A stretch of 64,000 nucleotides of DNA from the NCBI GenBank assembly GCA_013298145.1, contig JAAFJO010000002.1, positions 248,001-312,000 on the forward strand, read 5' to 3'. This stretch comes from Betaproteobacteria bacterium. Its GTDB lineage: Bacteria > Pseudomonadota > Gammaproteobacteria > Burkholderiales > Casimicrobiaceae. Under the pieces are notes generated by a model. The model saw only the letters and a list, made by a program, of their open reading frames with translations. It made no database searches and was not told the DNA's origin. Below, piece by piece: positions 35,560 through 43,846 of this stretch; within the stretch, counting starts at the first letter, position 1, and every line of letters starts with the position of its first letter. A program made the position numbers and the translations under genes.

Positions 35560-37029
35560 TTATTTGGCGTAAACTAGATCACGCAAGCCAAGTGAAATCG
35601 CTGGCACATAAGTGATGATCATCAAACACGCGAGCACGACGAGCACGAACGGCACCAATCGCGTAACGATCCGATCAAGCGAGATTCTCGCAACAGTACA
35701 CGCCGCGAAGAGGTTCACGCCGAACGGCGGCGTAATCATGCCAAGGGCCAGATTCACGACCATGATGATGCCGAAGTGAACCGGATCAATACCAAAGTAC
35801 ACCGCCACCGGCGCGAGAATCGGCGCGAGGACGATGATGGCGGCGGATGTTTCGATGAACATCCCGATCAAAAAAAGTGCCGCGTTAACACCGAGCAAAA
35901 AGAGCATCGGGTTTTGCAAAACCTCTTTAAGAAACTGGCCAATCGCATCGGGCACACCGGCGCGCGTGATCAAAAACGCGAACAGCCCCGCGTTCGCGAT
36001 GATGAACATGATGACCGACGATGAAACCACCGACTTTTTGAAGATCGGCGCGAGATCGGTCAACTTGATTTCGCCGTAGACCACCATACCCACGAAGAGC
36101 GCGTAGATCACGGCCACTGCTGAGGCTTCCGTGGGTGTGAAGACGCCACCATAAATCCCACCCAAAATGATGACGGGCATCATGAGCGCATATGCAGCGC
36201 GCCCATGCAATGCAGCGCGAACTTTCGGGATCAAGGAAAGTGCGATGAAGTAGGCCGCAAACAATCCAATACCGAATAAATCGGTCAGGCGATCATGCCG
36301 CCCCTCGCTTGCATCCCCGCCCACGAGCATGGGGCCAATCACCTTATTCCCAACCAGTAGTAAGCCCACGCCAATGGCGATCACGGCCATATCGAGAAGT
36401 GCGGAGGTAAACGAGAGCCGACCGTCGCCATCATTTTTTCCCCAACCCTTGCGCTTACACGTGATGTAGACGTAGAGCATCAACGCGCCGCCGATCAGCA
36501 AACCCGGACCGAATCCTGCAATGAAGAGTTCGCCAATGGAAACTTCAGCAGAAACGCCGTACAAAATCATCGGGATGGAGGGCGGAATGATGACACCCAA
36601 TTCGGCGCTCGTCGCTTGCAACGCAGCGGCCCACTCGCGTGGATAGTTATGTTTGATGAGTGCAGGAATGAGGATCGCACCGATTGCAAATGTGGTGGCC
36701 ACTGATGAGCCGGACACCGCAGCGAAGATCATGCAAGTCAACACGCACGTCATCGGCAACCCGCCTTGCACGCCGCCTACGATTGATTTCGCGAAATCGA
36801 CCAAGCGGCGTGAGATGCCGCCCGTCTCCATGATGTTGCCCGCGAGGATGAAAAATGGAATCGCCGCCAGCGGAAACTTGTTGATTGCGGAAAACATTTC
36901 CTTCACCGAGATCAACATGTTCGCGTTCGATAGTTTGATGCCGACGATTGACGCCAAGCCAATCGACACCGCGACCGAAATCGTCAGCGCGAAACACAGG
37001 ATCATCGTGAGCAACATCGCATATGACAT
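35560..37029 (-). CDS. dctM: TRAP transporter large permease 3 (DctM family)
   Basis: The 489-residue polytopic protein has the DctM motifs FFILAGNIMETGGISRRLVD, IFAAVSGSSVATTFAIGAIL, GVIIPPSIPMILYGVSAEVS, GVFTPTEASAVAV and LGMITPPFGVNLF. It is about 60 residues longer than the two plus-strand paralogues, because of a hydrophilic insertion around residues 205-270 (KRKGWGKNDGDGR, GGDASEGRHDR). It is the last gene of the dctP-dctQ-dctM operon, separated from dctQ by a 158-bp inverted-repeat element. Substrate is probably a C4-dicarboxylate or sugar acid, judged only from the similarity of the binding protein. Confidence 0.93.
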   Translation of the reverse strand: MSYAMLLTMILCFALTISVAVSIGLASIVGIKLSNANMLISVKEMFSAINKFPLAAIPFFILAGNIMETGGISRRLVDFAKSIVGGVQGGLPMTCVLTCMIFAAVSGSSVATTFAIGAILIPALIKHNYPREWAAALQATSAELGVIIPPSIPMILYGVSAEVSIGELFIAGFGPGLLIGGALMLYVYITCKRKGWGKNDGDGRLSFTSALLDMAVIAIGVGLLLVGNKVIGPMLVGGDASEGRHDRLTDLFGIGLFAAYFIALSLIPKVRAALHGRAAYALMMPVIILGGIYGGVFTPTEASAVAVIYALFVGMVVYGEIKLTDLAPIFKKSVVSSSVIMFIIANAGLFAFLITRAGVPDAIGQFLKEVLQNPMLFLLGVNAALFLIGMFIETSAAIIVLAPILAPVAVYFGIDPVHFGIIMVVNLALGMITPPFGVNLFAACTVARISLDRIVTRLVPFVLVVLACLMIITYVPAISLGLRDLVYAK

Positions 37030-37057
37030 AGCAAACTCTTACTCTTGTTTTGGTGCT

Positions 37058-37215
37058 GTCATCCCCGCGAAGGCGGGGACCCAGACTGGGAACGATGCCG
37101 AATACGCTTTTTTAAGAACGCAAGTGAAAAACGATTCCGAACTGGCAGGTAACCGCATGGGTTGTGACGCGCTCATTGTGCTCTCGGTCTGGGTCCCCGC
37201 CTTCGCGGGGATGAC
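37058..37215. repeat. MITE-like element with perfect 29-bp terminal inverted repeats
   Basis: The left end 37058-37086 (GTCATCCCCGCGAAGGCGGG...) and right end 37187-37215 (...CCCGCCTTCGCGGGGATGAC) are perfect inverted copies of each other over 29 bp. The 100-bp centre has no gene. Spurious translations give VIPAKAGTQ and WVPAFAGMT, a signature of a repeat common in proteobacterial genomes. It lies between the co-directional dctQ and dctM genes. Confidence 0.85.
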
Positions 37216-37246
37216 ACCACTGAAATAGGTCGCACAGTGTTCTGAT

Positions 37247-37741
37247 TCACTGCGCCGTATCCAACTCAAGCCGCTTCGGGTCGAGCAAATTGCCGACGAT
37301 ACCCAGCGCAGCGAACACACCACCGACAGGCATCGCTACGTACGCCCAGAACATCGAAACGTCTTCGAGCCCGATCACGCTTTGCACTTTGCCGCGGTTC
37401 GCGTAGTCCCAGCCCACGATCACGATCACCGCAATCAATGCGAGTGAAGCAATCGCAACCATCCAATCGAGAAAGCGCTTCATGCGCGGCTTCGACCAAC
37501 GATAAAGCACATCCACGCTCACCATCGCGCCTTGGCGAAAAGCGTACGGAATGCCCATGAATACCATCCAGATCAGCGAGAAACGAATCAACACTTCCGT
37601 CCACTCGGCGGGCTTTTCAAGAATGAATCGCGTCACGATTTGAAAGACGCCAAGCGAGGCGGCGATCGCGAGCATCAAGCAGGCAACGATGAGCGAGAAG
37701 CCCGTCACGTAGCGCTCGAACTTCAGAAAAAACTCTTTCAC
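37247..37741 (-). CDS. dctQ: TRAP transporter small permease 3 (DctQ family)
   Basis: The 164-residue protein has four membrane helices and the DctQ pattern FQIVTRFILEKPAEWTEVLI, RFSLIWMVFMGIPYAFRQGA and VSVDVLYRW. It pairs with the large permease encoded downstream. An AGGGCGAG stretch upstream of the ATG is a plausible ribosome-binding site. A strong terminator and an inverted repeat separate it from the binding-protein gene upstream. Confidence 0.92.
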   Translation of the reverse strand: MKEFFLKFERYVTGFSLIVACLMLAIAASLGVFQIVTRFILEKPAEWTEVLIRFSLIWMVFMGIPYAFRQGAMVSVDVLYRWSKPRMKRFLDWMVAIASLALIAVIVIVGWDYANRGKVQSVIGLEDVSMFWAYVAMPVGGVFAALGIVGNLLDPKRLELDTAQ

Positions 37742-37882
37742 TCGCCCTCCTTTTTTTGTTCCACTACCAAATCAATCCGATACTTCGTTGCGCCTTCTTG
37801 CCGTGCGTTTGCACTGCCGGCGTCGTCGCGCCTCGTCTCGCACTGCTTTGGCAATAGAACTATTGATCGATTCTAGGCAGAA

Positions 37883-37913
37883 AAAAGCCCGCATGGCTGT
37901 CATGCGGGCTTTT
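37883..37913. terminator. Strong bidirectional hairpin terminator between dctP and dctQ
   Basis: AAAAGCCCGCATG-GCTGT-CATGCGGGCTTTT is a perfect 13-bp stem with A/T runs on both sides, so it can terminate on either strand. It lies inside the TRAP operon, between the binding-protein and permease genes. Confidence 0.85.
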
Positions 37914-37921
37914 CATTTTTT

Positions 37922-37978
37922 GTAGGCGCGGGCTTGACCGCGCGATGTCCCAGTAGGCGCGGTCAAGCCCGCGCCTAC
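37922..37978. repeat. 22-bp perfect inverted repeat at the 3' end of dctP
   Basis: Arms 37922-37943 (GTAGGCGCGGGCTTGACCGC...) and 37957-37978 are perfect inverted copies over 22 bp with a 13-bp spacer. The repeat ends 3 bp before the dctP stop codon and forms a very stable stem-loop in the message. Confidence 0.85.
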
Positions 37979-37981
37979 CCA

Positions 37982-38947
37982 CTATTTCACCGCGCGGATG
38001 CGATCCAAATTGGCTTTTCCAAATTGCTTCTCGAACTCCGCGTTGACCGGGCCAAGCGCGCTCACGAATTTTGACTTATCAACTTCAATCACTTGCATGC
38101 CTTTGGCGCGAAGCTCGGTGACGCCCTTGGCATCATCTTCGTCGACACGGGCGCGATTGGCGCGCACTGCAACTTTGGCAGCCTCAAGGAAGTGACCTTT
38201 GTCCTCAGCAGAAAGCTTGTCAAACGCCGCTTTGTTCATCAAGAAGATCGCAGGCGAATACACGTGACCGGTGAGCGACAAGTGTTTCTGAACTTGTTCG
38301 AATTTTGCCGCCATGATCACAGAGAGCGGATTCTCTTGCCCGTCCACTGTGCCCTGTTGAAGCGCGGTAAACACCTCTGGGAACGCCATCGGTGTGGTCA
38401 CGATACCGAAGCCTTTGTAGGCCGCGATGTGCACTGGATTTTCCATTGTGCGCATCTTCAAACCTTTGAGGTCTTCCGGCGCGTTCACGGCACGCTTGCT
38501 ATTGGTCATATGACGAATTCCGTTTTCGCCCCACGCAAGCGCCTTAAATCCTTTGGCCTCAAACTTTGCGAGCATCTCTTGCCCAATCGCTCCGTCGAGC
38601 GTCATCCGCGCGTGCGCTTTGTCACGGAAGAGGAACGGCACATCGAGAATGCGCGCTTCTGGCACGAAGTTCGGCACGGGTCCGGTTGAGGTAAACGTCA
38701 GCTCTTGGGTGCCCAGTTGCACTGCTTCGATGGACTCACGCTCGCCACCCAGGGAGCCTGAATAGAAGGGCTGCACTTTGATACGGCCCTTGGTGCGCGT
38801 CTCCACTTCTTTCGCGAAGGTGTCGATGGCAACCCCTTGGTGCGAGTTCTGCGCCACCGAAATACTGATGCGCATGTTTTGCTGCGCGAAACTAACTGCC
38901 GAAAGTGTGGCGACCGCGAGGGCGGTCGCGGCGAGGCGGAACTTCAT
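37982..38947 (-). CDS. dctP: TRAP transporter substrate-binding protein (canonical DctP)
   Basis: The start is ATG 38947, preceded by AAAGGAGATGAC, a near-ideal ribosome-binding site; upstream in-frame starts are rejected. The 321-residue protein has a signal peptide (MKFRLAATALAVATLSAVSF) and DctP hallmarks: AKEVETRTKGRIKVQPFYSG, FVPEARILDVPFLF, the ligand-binding arginine in GLKMRTMENPVHIA and TALQQGTVDGQENP. It belongs to the C4-dicarboxylate/sugar-acid branch and differs from the three plus-strand paralogues. It is the first gene of the minus-strand operon. Confidence 0.93.
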   Translation of the reverse strand: MKFRLAATALAVATLSAVSFAQQNMRISISVAQNSHQGVAIDTFAKEVETRTKGRIKVQPFYSGSLGGERESIEAVQLGTQELTFTSTGPVPNFVPEARILDVPFLFRDKAHARMTLDGAIGQEMLAKFEAKGFKALAWGENGIRHMTNSKRAVNAPEDLKGLKMRTMENPVHIAAYKGFGIVTTPMAFPEVFTALQQGTVDGQENPLSVIMAAKFEQVQKHLSLTGHVYSPAIFLMNKAAFDKLSAEDKGHFLEAAKVAVRANRARVDEDDAKGVTELRAKGMQVIEVDKSKFVSALGPVNAEFEKQFGKANLDRIRAVK

Positions 38948-39126
38948 GTCATCTCCTTTAGATTTCTTTATGGCTCGCGATTCGCTTTCGCAAAGACGAA
39001 GCACACGCGAATAACATGTGAGTATTTCAGCGCTACCGAGGCTCACCCACCGGAATTACCCTCGCTGCAGCGTAGAACCTGTCTGCACACAACTCAAACT
39101 CTCTCACTCCCTCCCTCGATCACACC

Positions 39127-39489
39127 ATGAGCTGGTTAACGGGTCTCCCCATCTGGATGCAAACAGCAGGATTGCTTGTGCTATCGAACATCTTCATGAC
39201 GTTCGCCTGGTACGGGCACCTGAAAAATCTGAACCACAAACCGTGGATCATCGCCGCGCTGGTGAGCTGGGGCATCGCGCTCTTTGAATACCTCTTGCAA
39301 GTGCCCGCCAATCGAATTGGTGCCACGCAGTTTTCGCTCGCGCAGCTCAAGATCATGCAAGAGGTGATCACGCTCGCAGTGTTCGTGCCGTTCGCGATTT
39401 TTTACATGCAGCAACCGATCAAGCTCGACTATCTTTGGGCGGGGCTGTGTTTGCTCGGCGCGGTGTATTTCATTTTTCGAAGTGCGTGA
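39127..39489 (+). CDS. DUF486 family membrane protein
   Basis: The 120-residue protein has four transmembrane helices and the DUF486 signature FMTFAWYGHLKNLNHKPW, ALFEYLLQVPANRIGAT, FSLAQLKIMQEVITLAVFVP and FYMQQPIKLDYLWAGLCL. The family is a small relative of DMT transporters, of unproven function. It is a stand-alone gene between the TRAP operon (divergent) and the delta-60 repeat genes (convergent). Confidence 0.88.
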   Translation: MSWLTGLPIWMQTAGLLVLSNIFMTFAWYGHLKNLNHKPWIIAALVSWGIALFEYLLQVPANRIGATQFSLAQLKIMQEVITLAVFVPFAIFYMQQPIKLDYLWAGLCLLGAVYFIFRSA

Positions 39490-39655
39490 ACGAGTTCCCG
39501 ATTGCCTGCTGACTTTGATGCCCGTCGCAGCGATAGACCGCTTCTATTGGGGGTGGAGCTTGTTTTGGTAGATAGTCGAATATTGCTATTTACGTCGCTG
39601 AGTCGAAGTAAATATTGTTTTTTATGGTTATCTTTATAGAGTGACGACGGGAGCG

Positions 39656-41266
39656 TCAGGGAATGGCCGTCCCACAGTTCGTGTTGAGGTGAGTTCGGAT
39701 TGCTGACCAACTGTTCCGTGTAGCACCCGCGCCAATGGCGTTCGAGATCACGGCGGAATCACTCGCGCCGCGTGCGATCCGCGCCACCAACGCCGCATCA
39801 GTGGTTGCCAACGAACGCGCGTCGCCATCGATATCAGACGAACAGGCATGCGGTGCGGGGAGCGCACCGAGCGAAATTTTCGCAACACACAGCCAACGGA
39901 ATCCGCCTGCATCCGGACACGATGCCACCGCGAACAGAGCGTTGTCTCGATAGCGCGTCGCACCGACGCCCTCCCATGTCAAACGGGTCGGGGTCGTGCT
40001 GCCGTCGAACTCAATGTCGTTGGCAGCAACACCCGTGAGCAGTTGGTACGAAAAGTTTCCGCTCGCTGTGTGCGTTTGAACGCAAAGCCGACGCCGCGTT
40101 TGCGCGCTCACCGTCACGTCGCAGTTGGCGAGTAAAACAAAACTTCCGTCTTGACGCAGCACCATGCCCGCTGCGGTCATCACTTCGGGACGAAGAAAAG
40201 CCCGCAGGTAGCCGTTGTTACCAAACCAACGGTCGAACCCCACCTCCGGCATCATTCGGACGGCGCACGCAAACTGGGTCGGTGCAGCTGTTTGCCTGCA
40301 CGTGCCATAGAGCAGTATCCCGCCGTCGCTTTGAATGGCCATATCGACGAACGACGTGCTCGTCGCAAACGACCAGAGCGCTGCGGTGTAGTAGCTGTAT
40401 ACGTCAAACTGATCTTGACTATTGAGAACCGAGCGCAGTCTGCGCGATCCGTCGGCTTCAAGAATGGCAACGCACATCCATTCGATGGCCGCACCCGCAC
40501 AGCGTCCGCCCGCGTAAATTCGCCCGTCGCCGTGATAAACCACTTTTCGCACGCTGCCATCAACCACTTGTTCGATCGCATTGAATGGATCGTTTCCCCA
40601 CCCCGCAACCTGCCCGCCGTTGAAACTCGAATCGATCGCGCCGCTGGGCAGGAGTCGGATCGCGCAGGGGTGGTATTGATCGCCATCAAAGCAGCGCCCG
40701 CCCACAGCAATCTTGCCATCACGCCCTACGTCGACGGAGGTTGCGAACACCATGCTCGGGATATCGATACGAGCGAGATTTCCATTCACCCCCAAGTTGC
40801 TCGCATTCGATCCATCGCGCAGTCGCTTGGCAATACAGCCTTGCCCATTGCAGCTTCCGCTCACCCAGGCATGATCGTTGGCATCGACTGCAACGCCGCC
40901 TACCACGGTGGTGCCCGCCGCTTGAATCACGGGCACGATAGCGTTGAATTGATTCTCCATCTGCCCCGTCGGCGAATAGGACGTCACGCAGATCGAGGCG
41001 ACACCGGCAGTGCTGAAACATGAATTCGCGAGGTAGTAGCCACCGTCTTTGCGCACCGCAGTGGATGCGGTAGATAGCGTGTTGAACGCCACCTGCGGTG
41101 ACGGCGCACCACGCGTGATTCCCGCAGGGGTGAACGGCGAACCGGTGACCGTGCCGAACGCGGTGTCGAGTTCGCCTGGCGCGGCAGCAGCATGGGGCGC
41201 CGCCAACAGGAACGCGAGCGAGATGGCGAATGCGGCGCGAAAAAGGGGAAGCCTGTGTTTCATCAT
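39656..41266 (-). CDS. Exported delta-60-repeat (beta-propeller-like) protein with dockerin-like tail, copy 2
   Basis: The 536-residue protein has a signal peptide (FAISLAFLLAAPHAAAA) and then repeated blades of the delta-60 type (GELDTAFG, GKIAVGGRCFDGDQYHPCAI, GRIYAGGRCAGAAIEWMCV, GILLYGTCRQ). Most blades carry two cysteines 7-12 residues apart. The C-terminal ~65 residues (CSSDIDGDARSLATTDAALV, then HLNTNCG) resemble a calcium-binding dockerin-like domain and match the end of its upstream neighbour. It starts 6 bp after that gene, so the two form an operon. The function is unknown; a secreted or surface role is inferred. Confidence 0.75.
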   Translation of the reverse strand: MMKHRLPLFRAAFAISLAFLLAAPHAAAAPGELDTAFGTVTGSPFTPAGITRGAPSPQVAFNTLSTASTAVRKDGGYYLANSCFSTAGVASICVTSYSPTGQMENQFNAIVPVIQAAGTTVVGGVAVDANDHAWVSGSCNGQGCIAKRLRDGSNASNLGVNGNLARIDIPSMVFATSVDVGRDGKIAVGGRCFDGDQYHPCAIRLLPSGAIDSSFNGGQVAGWGNDPFNAIEQVVDGSVRKVVYHGDGRIYAGGRCAGAAIEWMCVAILEADGSRRLRSVLNSQDQFDVYSYYTAALWSFATSTSFVDMAIQSDGGILLYGTCRQTAAPTQFACAVRMMPEVGFDRWFGNNGYLRAFLRPEVMTAAGMVLRQDGSFVLLANCDVTVSAQTRRRLCVQTHTASGNFSYQLLTGVAANDIEFDGSTTPTRLTWEGVGATRYRDNALFAVASCPDAGGFRWLCVAKISLGALPAPHACSSDIDGDARSLATTDAALVARIARGASDSAVISNAIGAGATRNSWSAIRTHLNTNCGTAIP

Positions 41267-41272
41267 TGCTCC

Positions 41273-42850
41273 TTAGCGAATGCTGCAGTGAGTGCCAAGG
41301 TGATTCATGATCGCATCGGGTGTTGTGCGTTGTGCTCGCGCGCCGACGGCGTTTTGGGTGAGTGCTGCGCCGCGAATGCCTAAGTGCACACGTGCCCACA
41401 GCAATGCATCCGTCGCGGCGTTGATCTCACCGTCGCCGTCGAGGTCCAAACTGCAGCGCTCGCCGGGCGGGGTATCGACAAAGTGGCGAGTCACACAGGC
41501 GCGACGATCGATCGCAGATCGGCCACAGCTGCCCGCAAGATACAAGCGGTTGCGATCAACCACGTGCAGAGCCTCAGCCGATTGTTGCCAAATCTCGAAA
41601 CCAACATCGGGTTTGTAAAGTGCCACCCCTTGCCGCGCAAACAGCGCATCAGCGCGACCGTTAGGAAGAGCGCGGGCGAGACAGAAGCCAACCTGGCAGT
41701 AGCCGCCGAGCAAGATACGATCTTGTTCGTCCACATAAAGCCGCGTGAAATTTGCAAAGAGCGCGCTGCCGATCCATTGAAAGCTCAAACCTGCGTAGGC
41801 ATCCTGACCGAAACTGGTGTCGAAGTCGCCGTTTTCATTGAGTCGCGAGATGGCAAACACATTGCCGTTCCCGCTGTCGCACACGCCAGCCACGATGATC
41901 TTGCCGCTGCTTTGCACGGAAATCGCGCTCGAGGAGCAATTCACCGTTGCTGTTTGTAGCGCGTAGATACGACCCACGCCACCGTTAAAGGTCGAATCGA
42001 TCGCGCCGGCAGAAGTGACTCGTATTGCGCAGAAGCGCCCGTACTGCACCGCGTTAAATTGCGCGTTACAGTAAGCCGCGATCAAAATGCGTCCACTGGC
42101 GTCGAAGGTGAGATCAGACGCCGCTTGATAGCTTGCATTCGGAAATCCGAGTACGAGCACCGCGCCCGCGTTAAAAGTGCTATCTAGTACACCGGCAGCG
42201 GTGAGCCGCGCGACGCAAGGGCGCGATTGCGCCGACTGAAAGCATTCGCCCGCGACCACCATGCGGCCATCGCTGTCGAACCGGATCTTTTGGATTTCGC
42301 GCATGCCGCTCACGCCGCCGCGGCCTGAATTGCCAAACGTCGTATCGAGTGTGCCGTTGGCGTTGAAGCGCACAATGCAGGCCGGCAGACTCGTGCCGTT
42401 ACAAATGCCCGCAGCGATGATGCGATCAGCCGCATCGATGACGGCCGTGCGTGGATAGTCTTGCCCCGTGAGTACGTACTGCGTGAGTCCGTTGTTACCA
42501 AACGTCGAATCGAGCTGCCAGCCGTCGCGGTTGAGGCGTGCAACACACATGTCTTCGCTTGGATTGGCGTTACACGTGCCCACAACGACCGATAGGCCGT
42601 TGGACTGAGTCCCAACCATCGACGCGGAGGTCATGGTGTTTGCCGCAAACACGTAAACGCCCGACTGGCCGCCGCTGATCAGCGCGCCAAAATCACGATC
42701 ACGCGCACCGGCTTGTCCAACGACACTCACCTGTGCGTCGGCGAGCGGCGCGGCGCAAAGGGCGCAAAAAAGTGCGAGCTTGCCAACGTCGCGCCCCAGG
42801 CGCTGCACGCGGCGGCAAATGCGGCCGAATTCGCTAACTGAGAATTTCAT
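41273..42850 (-). CDS. Exported delta-60-repeat (beta-propeller-like) protein with dockerin-like tail, copy 1
   Basis: The start is ATG 42850 with TTGGAA upstream; a TTG at 42862 is rejected. The 525-residue protein has a signal region (LALFCALCAAPLADA) and about seven delta-60 blades (RLNRDGWQLDSTFGNNG, RFNANGTLDTTFGNSG, RLTAAGVLDSTFNAG, RVTSAGAIDSTFNGG, RLNENGDFDTSFG). Nearly every blade has a C-x(7-14)-C pair. The tail, CSLDLDGDGEINAATDALLW, has the D-x-D-x-D-G loop of dockerins/EF-hands. It is divergent from the ECF sigma gene at 43129. A disulfide-braced propeller exported to the surface is an inference. Confidence 0.78.
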   Translation of the reverse strand: MKFSVSEFGRICRRVQRLGRDVGKLALFCALCAAPLADAQVSVVGQAGARDRDFGALISGGQSGVYVFAANTMTSASMVGTQSNGLSVVVGTCNANPSEDMCVARLNRDGWQLDSTFGNNGLTQYVLTGQDYPRTAVIDAADRIIAAGICNGTSLPACIVRFNANGTLDTTFGNSGRGGVSGMREIQKIRFDSDGRMVVAGECFQSAQSRPCVARLTAAGVLDSTFNAGAVLVLGFPNASYQAASDLTFDASGRILIAAYCNAQFNAVQYGRFCAIRVTSAGAIDSTFNGGVGRIYALQTATVNCSSSAISVQSSGKIIVAGVCDSGNGNVFAISRLNENGDFDTSFGQDAYAGLSFQWIGSALFANFTRLYVDEQDRILLGGYCQVGFCLARALPNGRADALFARQGVALYKPDVGFEIWQQSAEALHVVDRNRLYLAGSCGRSAIDRRACVTRHFVDTPPGERCSLDLDGDGEINAATDALLWARVHLGIRGAALTQNAVGARAQRTTPDAIMNHLGTHCSIR

Positions 42851-43128
42851 ATCGAGTTCCAAAAAACAGAACGACGGTTTGATAACAAAAATCCACGTAA
42901 AAACATTTATTCAAAAGGACTAGGTGCTGCGAAAAGTAGTATTGAATATGCTAGAAAAAAGTCGCTAACCCTAATAAAAAGGCCTACGCGGCACGGTTGT
43001 TGTTCACGAGTTTCGTGCTGCGGGTCACATCCAACGTGTTGAATTGCGGGAAACGCTAGAAAACGGCTCACGCTCGTCCGACAATAAGCGCTCGTTGAAC
43101 CCACCGCGCACCGCAATCGATTCACCGC

Positions 43129-43791
43129 ATGACGCCTCCCGAGACTTTTTCCGATCTGGCCACCCGCGTCCCGGCTGAAGCGACCGACTTGATCGCGCGC
43201 TACGCGAACGGAAACCAATCGGCGGCTGATCGTCTGATGCCGCTTTTCTACGAAGAGCTAAAGCGAGTTGCGCGCAACCAGTTGCGAAACGAACGACGCG
43301 ATCACACGTTGCAAGGCACGGGGCTCGTCAATGAAGCGTTTTTGCGATTGAGCGAACGTACGCAGCTGCCCTGGCATGATCGGGTTCACTTTTTTCGGCT
43401 CGCGTCGCAAGTGATGCGCCACATCTTGGTGGATCATGCGCGGGCGAAACAAGCGCTCAAGCGCGGCGGCGATGTGTCGGTAACAAGTCTCGATCAAACC
43501 GCGATCGATTACCACGCGCAGTGCGCGAATCAATTGTTTTCGCAAGAGGAGGCGGAAGGCGCGGTCGAAACCGAGCTCGACTTCATCGCGCTCGATGAGG
43601 CGCTTGCCAAACTCAGGGCGCTGTCCGCGCGTCAAGCGCAGGTGGTTGATTTACGATTCTTTGGCAACCTCACGCTCGAAGAAACGGCGGAGGTGATCGG
43701 CATCTCGCTCGCCACCGCGAAACGCGATTGGACGATGGCGCGACTCTTTCTCAAGCGCGAGCTGGCTCATCGCGAGCGCCTTGCCCCGTGA
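43129..43791 (+). CDS. ECF-type RNA polymerase sigma factor (kinase-associated subgroup)
   Basis: The 220-residue protein has sigma region 2 (LMPLFYEELKRVARNQLRNE, GTGLVNEAFLRLSER, FFRLASQVMRHILVDHARAK) and region 4 (LSARQAQVVDLRFFGNLTLE, ETAEVIGISLATAKRDWTMA). These match the ECF subgroup (TIGR02999) whose genes lie next to Ser/Thr kinases, as here (55 bp gap). No anti-sigma gene is present, so control by kinase phosphorylation is likely for the subgroup. It is divergent from the delta-60 operon, a candidate target. Confidence 0.9.
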   Translation: MTPPETFSDLATRVPAEATDLIARYANGNQSAADRLMPLFYEELKRVARNQLRNERRDHTLQGTGLVNEAFLRLSERTQLPWHDRVHFFRLASQVMRHILVDHARAKQALKRGGDVSVTSLDQTAIDYHAQCANQLFSQEEAEGAVETELDFIALDEALAKLRALSARQAQVVDLRFFGNLTLEETAEVIGISLATAKRDWTMARLFLKRELAHRERLAP

Positions 43792-43846
43792 GAATCCGTC
43801 GCCGCACCGATGAGCCGTCTTACCCTCTAGAGCGCTGTTAACGCCG

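Noticed and set aside
37039..37323. Minus-strand ORF of 94 residues across the inverted-repeat element
   Set aside because: It is translated repeat DNA (VIPAKAGTQ and WVPAFAGMT signatures) and overlaps the end of dctQ; not a real gene.
40151..41023. 290-residue plus-strand ORF
   Set aside because: It is antisense to the delta-60-repeat gene and shows no recognisable domain; long antisense ORFs are expected from its codon bias.
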